The position numbers and the translations under genes were made by a program. Shown here piece by piece: positions 1 through 4,566 of a DNA stretch of 5,734 bases (positions are counted from its first letter, which is position 1; each line of letters starts with the position of its first letter). Under the pieces are notes generated by a model. It ran no database searches. It was not told where the DNA came from and saw only the letters and a list, made by a program, of their open reading frames with translations. Source of the stretch: a bacterium (lineage in GTDB: Bacteria > Patescibacteriota > Minisyncoccia > Phycocordibacterales > JAUSIJ01); the NCBI GenBank assembly GCA_030647855.1, contig JAUSIJ010000036.1, positions 1-5,734 on the forward strand, read 5' to 3'.

Positions 1-1
1 G

Positions 2-499
2 ACTTATTTGAGAACGCCGCGAGGGAAAAAACTCCTTGATTATCTTATTCTCAAGCTGCCGGTTATCGGTACCATTTCGAAGGAAACAAATGCCGCTCGC
101 ACAGCGCGCACGCTTTCATCGCTTCTTTCCTCCGGCGTCGATGTAGTGATCGCTATGAACATCACCGCTGAAGTAGTGCCGAATTCCTACTACAAGGTCG
201 TTCTGAAAGAAGCGGAGAAGGCGATCGAAAAGGGTCAGCCCCTTTCGGCTGTCTTTGCCGAACACAGTGATCTCTACCCGGTTTTTGTCGGAGAAATGGT
301 AAGCGTCGGCGAAGAAACGGGAAAGTTATCAGAAATGTTTATGGAAGTTGCCAAGTTCTATGAAAATGAGGTGGAACAAAAAACCAAGGATCTCTCGACG
401 ATAATAGAGCCGGTGCTTATGGTGGTGATCGGTGTTGTGGTCGGTTTCTTTGCCCTTGCCATGCTTTCGCCGACCTACTCGCTAATGGACAAGCTCTAA
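2..499 (+). CDS. pilC: Type IV pilus / type II secretion inner-membrane platform protein, PilC/GspF family (5' truncated by window edge)
   Basis: The frame is open to the left edge of the window, so only the last 165 residues are seen. They match the second GspF/PilC repeat. Near the start is an RG..LLDYL.LKLPVIG segment (about 7-23), then an arginine-rich 'AARTARTLSSLLSSGV' helix (31-45). The family signature 'VGEETGKLSEMF' is at 102-113, followed by an amphipathic helix 'EVAKFYENEVEQKTKDL'. The Glu-Pro that opens the last transmembrane helix is at 136-137, with the helix at about 138-156 and a short polar tail. In this family the protein sits in the inner membrane, contacts the assembly ATPase and feeds pilins into the growing fibre. 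A TTG at position 8 is not a start: conserved family sequence spans it. The stop is 1 nt before the next ATG, so it is the leading visible gene of the pilin operon. The product family is secure; whether the fibre serves as pilus, competence or secretion apparatus is not decided here. Confidence 0.93.
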   Translation, partial: TYLRTPRGKKLLDYLILKLPVIGTISKETNAARTARTLSSLLSSGVDVVIAMNITAEVVPNSYYKVVLKEAEKAIEKGQPLSAVFAEHSDLYPVFVGEMVSVGEETGKLSEMFMEVAKFYENEVEQKTKDLSTIIEPVLMVVIGVVVGFFALAMLSPTYSLMDKL

Positions 500-500
500 C

Positions 501-950
501 ATGCGACGGGGGATAACCTTAACCGAAACTCTAATTGTCGCCGCTCTCATGGCTCTGGTGGCAGCTATAGTGGTCTCTGCCTTTGCCGGCTATGGCCAGA
601 ACGAGGCTCTCGAAAAAAACGCTACGGTGGTCGCATCAATCTTGCGCCAGGCCCAACTTGAAACACTTGGCTCGAAAGACGCGGTTGCTTATGGCGTGCA
701 TTTGGAAGAAACCAAGGCTATTCTTTTCAAAGGCATCTACTCGAGCACCGATCCCTTCAACCGAGCGTACAATTTTCATCCATCGATAAAAATAAGCACG
801 GTGAGCCTTACGGGCGGCGGCAGTGATGTGGTCTTCGAGCGACTTCTCGGGACAACGGCAAACTCCGGTACGGTTGTTTTCGAAAAAAAAGAGGATCCAG
901 CCGCCCAAAGAACGATCACTATCAAAGCCACGGGGCTTGTTGATTATTAA
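501..950 (+). CDS. Minor prepilin, GspH/FimT-like
   Basis: A 149-aa prepilin-like protein. It has a very short class III leader, MRRG, then ITLTETLIVAALMALVAAIV, so prepilin peptidase should cut after Gly4. The mature protein would begin with Ile rather than the usual Phe, and keeps the key Glu at mature position 5 (residue 9). One hydrophobic helix follows (about residues 10-30). Next is the 'VVASILRQAQLETLGSK' segment (about 43-59), which resembles the 'lr.Aq.eA' helix of GspH/FimT proteins. The rest looks like a beta-rich globular domain with no cysteine. The ATG lies 1 nt after the pilC stop and has no recognisable Shine-Dalgarno, which suggests translational coupling. It probably joins the pilus-tip minor pilin complex. 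Confidence is high for prepilin, moderate for the H/FimT subtype, which rests on the N-terminal helix and operon position. Confidence 0.85.
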   Translation: MRRGITLTETLIVAALMALVAAIVVSAFAGYGQNEALEKNATVVASILRQAQLETLGSKDAVAYGVHLEETKAILFKGIYSSTDPFNRAYNFHPSIKISTVSLTGGGSDVVFERLLGTTANSGTVVFEKKEDPAAQRTITIKATGLVDY

Positions 951-951
951 T

Positions 952-1419
952 ATGAAAAAAAGAGGTTTTGGATTGGTTGAAGTGCTGATCGGGGCGTCGA
1001 TTCTCGGGGCGTCGCTCGTCGGCATGGTCGCCGCTTATAATCGCTATCTGCGCGCGTCTTTTGTGAATACCGATTCGATCAAGGCTGCCTTTCTTCTTGA
1101 GGAAGGGCTCGAGGCGGTGAGGAGTCTTCGCGATGATGGCTGGGACATGATGGTGGCACCACTTGCGGTAGGCACCAATTATTTTCTCGCCTTTGAAAAT
1201 GGGAAATGGAAAGCAACAACAATCAACATTTTTCTAGATAGTAAGTTCGAAAGGCGATTTGTTTTTGCCGACGTCTATCGTGATGGCAATGACGATATCG
1301 TTTCTTCGGGGACCCTTGATACAGGCACGCGCAAGGTAACAGTAACGGTTTCTTGGGCCACTACCTACGGCACGAGTACAAAAACGATCGCTTCGTACAT
1401 TACCGACATGTTCGAATGA
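952..1419 (+). CDS. Minor prepilin, GspI/PilV-like
   Basis: A 155-aa prepilin. The leader MKKRG is followed by FGLVEVLIGASILGASLVGMVAA, giving a classical G|F processing site after residue 5 and Glu at mature position 5. After the membrane helix comes 'AAFLLEEGLEAVRSLRDDGW' (46-64), an amphipathic stretch of the kind ('LaeEGiEavRnlRd') that I associate with PilV/GspI-like minor pilins, including Parcubacteria examples. The C-terminal half alternates beta strands ('RRFVFADVYRDGND', 'RKVTVTVSWATTYG'). The reading frame is open upstream to 823, but the ATG at 952 is chosen because it gives a proper prepilin leader and lies 1 nt after the preceding stop. There is no Shine-Dalgarno. It is expected to work with the H-, J- and K-like neighbours in priming the pilus tip. 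The subtype is an assignment by motif and gene order. Confidence 0.85.
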   Translation: MKKRGFGLVEVLIGASILGASLVGMVAAYNRYLRASFVNTDSIKAAFLLEEGLEAVRSLRDDGWDMMVAPLAVGTNYFLAFENGKWKATTINIFLDSKFERRFVFADVYRDGNDDIVSSGTLDTGTRKVTVTVSWATTYGTSTKTIASYITDMFE

Positions 1420-1946
1420 TTGAAATGAGCACTTCCATAAAAAAACGAGGGTATTCCATGGTCGAGATGCTCGTCTATATCGCCATATTGGCGGCACTCT
1501 TCCTGACTGTGGTTGATATGATGCTTACCATCGGCACGTCTTACTCGACCCTCAAGGCCACCAAACTTCTCAACACTTCGGCAAGCAGCGCCATGGAGCG
1601 TATCTCACGCGAAGCAAAAAATGCGCTCTCGATTGATGATGCTAATTCCATTTTTGGCGCTGCTCTGGGAGAACTTTCGCTTGTCCGGCCTCTGAGCGAT
1701 GGCGCTACCACTACCGTTAAGCTCTTTCTTGAGAACGAAGTGCTCGAGCTCTCCGAAGATGGCGTTCTTGAAGGGCCACTCACGGGAGAAGCGACCAAAG
1801 TAAAAAAGTTTTGGCTTACAAAAATGATACTCGATCAATCAGTGGGAATAAAAATAGAGCTAACCCTTGAAAGTCAATACAAGGGCAAGATCGCATCAAG
1901 TACTTTTTATACTACAGAGATCTTGCGCGGCTCGTATCAAAATTAA
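1416..1946 (+). CDS. Minor prepilin, GspJ/PilW-like
   Basis: A 176-aa prepilin from the ATG at 1416, which overlaps the previous stop in the sequence ATGA. A second in-frame ATG at 1425 would give 173 aa and cannot be excluded. The leader ends RG at residues 11-12, followed by YSMVEMLVYIAILAALFLTVVD, so mature residue 1 is Tyr and Glu5 is present. The following helix 'SSAMERISREAKNALSIDD' (about 57-75) resembles the 'rl.rdl..a' helix of GspJ/PilW proteins. The remainder is predicted beta-rich, ending 'SSTFYTTEILRGSYQN'. There is no cysteine. An in-frame start further upstream (1353) is rejected: it would put about 30 non-leader residues before the prepilin motif, inside the previous gene. By order it is the J subunit of an H-I-J-K tip complex. 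Prepilin status is firm; the J label is inferred from order and helix. Confidence 0.85.
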   Translation: MIEMSTSIKKRGYSMVEMLVYIAILAALFLTVVDMMLTIGTSYSTLKATKLLNTSASSAMERISREAKNALSIDDANSIFGAALGELSLVRPLSDGATTTVKLFLENEVLELSEDGVLEGPLTGEATKVKKFWLTKMILDQSVGIKIELTLESQYKGKIASSTFYTTEILRGSYQN

Positions 1947-3241
1947 TGCTGCATCCAAATCAAAAAATTAATTTGCGGCGTGGCCAGGCGATGATTATCG
2001 CAGTCGTGTTTTTTCTAGCTGCCTCGCTGCTCATAGTTCTCGGAGTGGCGAATATTGTGCTCCGGGAGTTTGCCATGGCCCTCACTCTTGAGCGCTCCAA
2101 ACAAAGCTACTATCTGGCGGAAGCGGGCATGGAGGACGCCCTCTACCGTTTAAAAAAAGGAATGACTACCTCAGCCTCTCTCTCGGTACCGCTTGAAACC
2201 TACAGCGCCCTTGTGACGATCGCGACATTAAATTCAAATGACCGCGAGATTACTTCCGTATCAGCTAGAGAGGGCTACACGAGAAAAGTTAAAACGTTCC
2301 TTACAACCGGTAACGGCGCCTCGTTCCACTACGGTATTCAAACGGGCGACGGAGGGCTGCGCATGGAAAACAGTTCTTCAGTCGAGGGTAACGTCTATTC
2401 AAATGGTCCGGTGGTAGGGACCCAAACAAACGTTGTGAAGGGTGATGTTGTCTCGGCAAGTGACTCGGGCATTATTGAGGGAGTTCACGCCACGAGTTCC
2501 GCGTACGCTTACACCATTAAAGATTCTACGGTTGATAAAGATGCGTACTATCAAGTTAAAATAAATACCACTGTTGCAGGTACTTCCTATCCGGGAAGTG
2601 CGCCGCAAGCTACATCATCACTCCCCATTGCCGATTCGCTCATCGAAGAATGGAAAACTGAAGCCGAGGCTGGCGGCGTCATATCGTCTCCCTGTCCCTA
2701 CATTATCAATACCGATGTTACTATCGGACCGAAAAAAATAAATTGCGATTTTGAAATAAGCGGCAACCCAACGGTGACACTCGGCGGACCGCTGTGGGTG
2801 GTCGGCACTATTACGGTCAACAATACTCCGACAATACGCATCGACGCCTCGCTTGGTAACAAAGGAATTGCATTAGTGGCCGACGATCCGAACAATAGAA
2901 CGACATCAAGCAAAATAGACCTGAAAAACGCGAATACTTTCGAGGGCTCAGGAGCAAGCAATTCCTATATTCTCATGATCTCCAATAATAATAGCGCAGA
3001 GAGTGGTGGCGCTGAGATAGCCATTGAAGCGGCCCAAAGCGTATCGGGAGATCTTCTGCTCTTTGCCGGCCATGGCCTCATAGAACTCCAGAACAACGTC
3101 AACTTGAAAGAAGTGTCTGGTTATAAGCTGAAGCTCAAAAACTCGGCCAAGGTAACTTACTCAAGCGGCATCGCCAATCTTCTCTTCACTGCGGGGCCTG
3201 GCGGCGGCTATGTTATTGAGAGCTGGCAGGAAGTAGAGTGA
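1946..3241 (+). CDS. GspK/PilX-like large tip pilin with beta-rich repeat-like passenger domain
   Basis: A 431-aa protein whose ATG overlaps the preceding stop by 1 nt (TAATG). A basic leader ends RRG at residue 13, followed by QAMIIAVVFFLAASLLIVLGVANIV. The processing Gly is present, but mature position 5 is Ile, so the usual Glu5 is missing, as in GspK-type tip subunits. The 'SYYLAEAGMEDALYRL' segment (54-69) is typical of PilX-like proteins of candidate-phyla bacteria. From about 125 on there is a long secreted region rich in Gly, Asn, Ser, Thr and Val with short strand-turn units ('ENSSSVEGNVYSNGPVV', 'NNVNLKEVSGYKLKLKNSA'), suggesting a beta-solenoid or polymer-forming fold. It is interrupted by a charged helix 'PIADSLIEEWKTEAEAGG' (227-244). 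Only two cysteines occur (250 and 267), possibly one disulfide. It is the last gene of the operon; no terminator directly follows the stop. The likely role is capping or adhesive tip of the fibre. The exact function is not known. Confidence 0.8.
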   Translation: MLHPNQKINLRRGQAMIIAVVFFLAASLLIVLGVANIVLREFAMALTLERSKQSYYLAEAGMEDALYRLKKGMTTSASLSVPLETYSALVTIATLNSNDREITSVSAREGYTRKVKTFLTTGNGASFHYGIQTGDGGLRMENSSSVEGNVYSNGPVVGTQTNVVKGDVVSASDSGIIEGVHATSSAYAYTIKDSTVDKDAYYQVKINTTVAGTSYPGSAPQATSSLPIADSLIEEWKTEAEAGGVISSPCPYIINTDVTIGPKKINCDFEISGNPTVTLGGPLWVVGTITVNNTPTIRIDASLGNKGIALVADDPNNRTTSSKIDLKNANTFEGSGASNSYILMISNNNSAESGGAEIAIEAAQSVSGDLLLFAGHGLIELQNNVNLKEVSGYKLKLKNSAKVTYSSGIANLLFTAGPGGGYVIESWQEVE

Positions 3242-3243
3242 TG

Positions 3244-3271
3244 TGGACAAAATTGTTTTATCTGCTATAAC
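3244..3271 (+). promoter_or_regulatory. Sigma70-type promoter of the intergenic RNA
   Basis: The -35 box TGGACA (3244-3249) matches TTGACA in 5 of 6 positions. A 16-bp spacer separates it from the -10 box TATAAC (3266-3271). TG at 3263-3264 gives an extended -10. The start of transcription is expected near 3278. The promoter begins 2 bp after the stop codon of the pilin operon. A 6-bp inverted repeat, TCTGCT (3261-3266) and AGCAGA (3278-3283), flanks the -10 box and could be an operator or chance. Confidence 0.72.
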
Positions 3272-3277
3272 ACTATC

Positions 3278-3425
3278 AGCAGACGATCCGTGGGATTTGG
3301 GTTTCCCCTCCCACCGAAAGGATGCCGCGATGGAGCGAACGAGGGTATGTCGGTATTCTCGGCAAGCCAGCGGTTTGCGTGGCATCGCGTTCCGACCCGC
3401 AGTGTTTCGACACTGCGGTTTTTTT
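3278..3425 (+). ncRNA. Candidate structured non-coding RNA, about 148 nt, unrecognised class
   Basis: Bounded by the promoter at 3244-3271 and the terminator at 3396-3425. Helices found by eye: P1 GTGGGA (3290-3295) with TCCCAC (3309-3314), with an inner GGG-TTT-CCC. P2 GATGCCGC (3321-3328) with GTGGCATC (3379-3386), one G-U. P3 CGAGGGTA (3340-3347) with TATTCTCG (3354-3361), two G-U, loop TGTCGG. P4 GCAAGCC (3362-3368) with GGTTTGC (3372-3378), one G-U, loop AGC. P3 and P4 abut inside P2, forming a three-way junction with an 11-nt purine-rich strand (3329-3339). Loop bases GTCGG (3349-3353) are complementary to CCGAC (3392-3396), directly before the terminator. I see no signature of SRP RNA, RNase P RNA, tmRNA, tRNA or T-box. 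It may be a trans-acting small RNA, or a riboswitch-like leader for the 94-aa gene. Evidence that it is transcribed is only the promoter and terminator. Confidence 0.6.
3396..3425 (+). terminator. Strong rho-independent terminator with UUCG tetraloop
   Basis: The stem CCGCAGTGT (3397-3405) pairs perfectly with ACACTGCGG (3410-3418). The 4-nt loop is TTCG (3406-3409), an exceptionally stable tetraloop. Seven T residues follow (3419-3425). It ends the structured RNA and any read-through from the pilin operon. Confidence 0.93.
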
Positions 3426-3426
3426 A

Positions 3427-3457
3427 TTGACTTCCATTCAATTTTCAGTACTATACC
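3427..3457 (+). promoter_or_regulatory. Probable promoter of the 94-aa orphan gene
   Basis: TTGACT (3427-3432) matches the -35 consensus in 5 of 6 positions and starts 2 bp after the terminator T-tract. Two -10 candidates overlap: TACTAT (3449-3454, 16-bp spacer) and TATACC (3452-3457, 19-bp spacer). Either places the RNA start around 3461-3464, leaving a 16-19 nt leader that contains the ribosome binding site. Confidence 0.55.
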
Positions 3458-3469
3458 GCTAGAACCAGT

Positions 3470-3473
3470 GGAG
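3470..3473 (+). promoter_or_regulatory. Shine-Dalgarno site deciding the start of the 94-aa gene
   Basis: GGAG lies 6 nt before the ATG at 3480. It is the only clear Shine-Dalgarno ahead of any gene in the window, and it supports this start over upstream in-frame codons, which lie within the structured RNA and its terminator. Confidence 0.65.
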
Positions 3474-3479
3474 TTATCT

Positions 3480-3764
3480 ATGTTCACTTACCAAAAGAAA
3501 CCCACAAAAATTCTATCCAAAGACGAGATGAACGTCGTGTGGCATCGAAAAAAAGGATTTGCTGATATTTCATTTAGCAGAGATGGCCAAAAACTTTCTT
3601 TTGCTAAACAGTATGACTTTTTCTTTCCAGTATGGTCGGAAGAGCATATTGAAACCCTCGCCCGTACGATTGCTGCTGCCTGCGGTCTTAGGGTTTCAAC
3701 TTTCAGGACAAGTGAAGGAGACAAAGAGTATCATACGTTCGTGTTTCATGATGAGACCGCATAA
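3480..3764 (+). CDS. Hypothetical protein, 94 aa, unrecognised family
   Basis: I do not recognise this protein. It begins MFTYQKKPTKILSKDEMNVV and looks soluble: no signal peptide, no transmembrane segment, one cysteine (68). It is rich in aromatics, with 'YDFFFPVW' at 45-52. A predicted beta-strand region ('GFADISFSRDGQKLSF', about 26-41) precedes a helix 'SEEHIETLARTIAAACG' (53-69) and a final strand pair ('RVSTFRTSEG', 'EYHTFVFHDE'). That suggests a small alpha/beta fold. The start is set by GGAG 6 nt upstream and by a promoter after the previous terminator; the same frame is open back to 3243, but that part runs through the promoter, RNA and terminator and is not coding. The stop codon lies in the loop of the gene's own terminator. 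With its own promoter and terminator it is a monocistronic unit, separate from both the pilin and glycolysis genes. The function is unknown. Confidence 0.72.
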   Translation: MFTYQKKPTKILSKDEMNVVWHRKKGFADISFSRDGQKLSFAKQYDFFFPVWSEEHIETLARTIAAACGLRVSTFRTSEGDKEYHTFVFHDETA

Positions 3765-3775
3765 GCGGTCTTTTT
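3754..3775 (+). terminator. Rho-independent terminator overlapping the stop codon of the 94-aa gene
   Basis: The hairpin AGACCGC-ATAA-GCGGTCT (3754-3771) has a perfect 7-bp stem and is followed by a T run (3771-3775). The gene's TAA stop (3762-3764) forms part of the 4-nt loop. It ends about 19 bp before the tpiA -10 box. Confidence 0.88.
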
Positions 3776-3793
3776 GTTTATCTGCGTGTGGGC

Positions 3794-3799
3794 TACAAT
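3794..3799 (+). promoter_or_regulatory. -10 box of tpiA-pgk; predicts a leaderless transcript
   Basis: TACAAT (5 of 6 to TATAAT) ends 6 nt before the tpiA ATG, so transcription should start at or next to the A of the ATG. There is no good -35 box at 16-18 bp; that position falls in the T-tract of the preceding terminator. No Shine-Dalgarno precedes the ATG. Confidence 0.6.
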
Positions 3800-3805
3800 G
3801 TCCAT

Positions 3806-4564
3806 ATGCGTAAGAAATTGATCATAGGTAACTGGAAGATGAATCCTCGCTCGGCGGAGGATGCCAGAAAAATCTTCGCGGCTATCAAGCGGAAGGCGGC
3901 AAAAATCTCTAGCGTTACGACTGTTATCTGCCCGCCATTCCCATTCCTAAACCTATTGTCTCCTGACAAAAAAGTCGCTCTTGGCGCGCAAGATATACAT
4001 TCGGAGCAAGACGGCGCCTTTACCGGCGAAGTATCGCTCGCCATGGTGGCAAACGCCGGGGGCCGCTACGTCATTGTCGGCCACTCGGAACGCCGAGCGC
4101 TCGGAGAAACCGACGAATTCGTCAACAAGAAGCTAATGCAAGCGCTCAAGCATGGCATGAATTCTGTTCTCTGCATTGGTGAAAAAGAGCGAGACGAAGG
4201 GGGCCACTACCTGCACTTTCTTAACGCCGAGCTCGTGGCAGCCCTCAATAAAATTCCAAGCACTCATTTGCGGCACCTCGTGATCGCTTACGAGCCGATC
4301 TGGGCAATCGGGAAGAAAGAGGATGAGGCGATGAAGCCGTCCGAAATGCATGAGATGACGATATACATAAGAAAAGTTTTAAAAAGTCTCTACCGAGGCG
4401 TCGACGTTGAGTCTGTGCCTGTTCTCTATGGCGGATCGATCGGGGAGAGCAACGCGGAGGCAATGATCCGCGATGGCATGGTGGACGGCCTTCTGGTCGG
4501 GCGCCAGAGCCTCGAGCCGGAAGCGTTTGGAGCAATTCTTGCTCTCGCTGACAAGACCCGCTAG
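3806..4564 (+). CDS. tpiA: Triose-phosphate isomerase
   Basis: A 252-aa TIM-barrel enzyme interconverting dihydroxyacetone phosphate and glyceraldehyde 3-phosphate in the cytoplasm; about 250 aa is normal for the family. The active-site residues are all present: Asn9 and Lys11 in 'GNWKMN', His93 in 'VGHSERR', Glu163 in 'AYEPIWAIG', and the phosphate-binding 'GGS' at 209-211. Two phosphate loops deviate. Loop 6 reads AIGKKEDEAMKP, where AIGTG is usual. Loop 8 reads VGRQSL (231-236), where VGGASL is usual, so the second Gly is Arg. The start ATG at 3806 is preferred: an in-frame GTG at 3788 lies upstream of the -10 box and would not be transcribed. It precedes pgk by 2 nt, so the two are surely co-transcribed. 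No frameshift is seen. Identity is certain; the loop changes may be a lineage trait. Confidence 0.97.
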   Translation: MRKKLIIGNWKMNPRSAEDARKIFAAIKRKAAKISSVTTVICPPFPFLNLLSPDKKVALGAQDIHSEQDGAFTGEVSLAMVANAGGRYVIVGHSERRALGETDEFVNKKLMQALKHGMNSVLCIGEKERDEGGHYLHFLNAELVAALNKIPSTHLRHLVIAYEPIWAIGKKEDEAMKPSEMHEMTIYIRKVLKSLYRGVDVESVPVLYGGSIGESNAEAMIRDGMVDGLLVGRQSLEPEAFGAILALADKTR

Positions 4565-4566
4565 TT

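Noticed and set aside
823..951. Upstream extension of the GspI/PilV-like gene
   Set aside because: It would overlap the preceding gene by over 100 bp and bury the prepilin leader; the ATG at 952 gives a proper MKKRG leader.
3241..3270. Nine-codon ORF (MWTKLFYLL) whose ATG overlaps the pilX-like stop codon
   Set aside because: The overlap imitates the operon's other junctions, but the ORF is tiny and lies on the -35 to -10 region of the RNA promoter; likely chance.
3311..3330. CCGAAAGG segment as a possible SRP RNA tetraloop
   Set aside because: The conserved GGAAGnAGC-type apical motif of SRP RNA is absent and the surrounding stems do not form one long hairpin.
3387..3400. GTTCCGACC as a tRNA T-arm or T-box-like element
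   Set aside because: No acceptor, D or anticodon stems match, no CCA end, and no T-box consensus; these bases fit better as the pseudoknot partner before the terminator.
3243..3479. In-frame upstream extension of the 94-aa protein to a GTG at 3243
   Set aside because: This stretch contains a promoter, the helices of the structured RNA and a perfect terminator; the GGAG and ATG at 3470-3482 give a better start.
3161..3487. Minus-strand ORF of 108 codons across the intergenic region
   Set aside because: It runs through both the end of the pilin-like gene and the plus-strand RNA and terminator, with no recognisable protein features or ribosome site.
3788..3805. GTG start for tpiA, adding six residues
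   Set aside because: The -10 box lies between this GTG and the ATG at 3806, and the family N-terminus fits the ATG.
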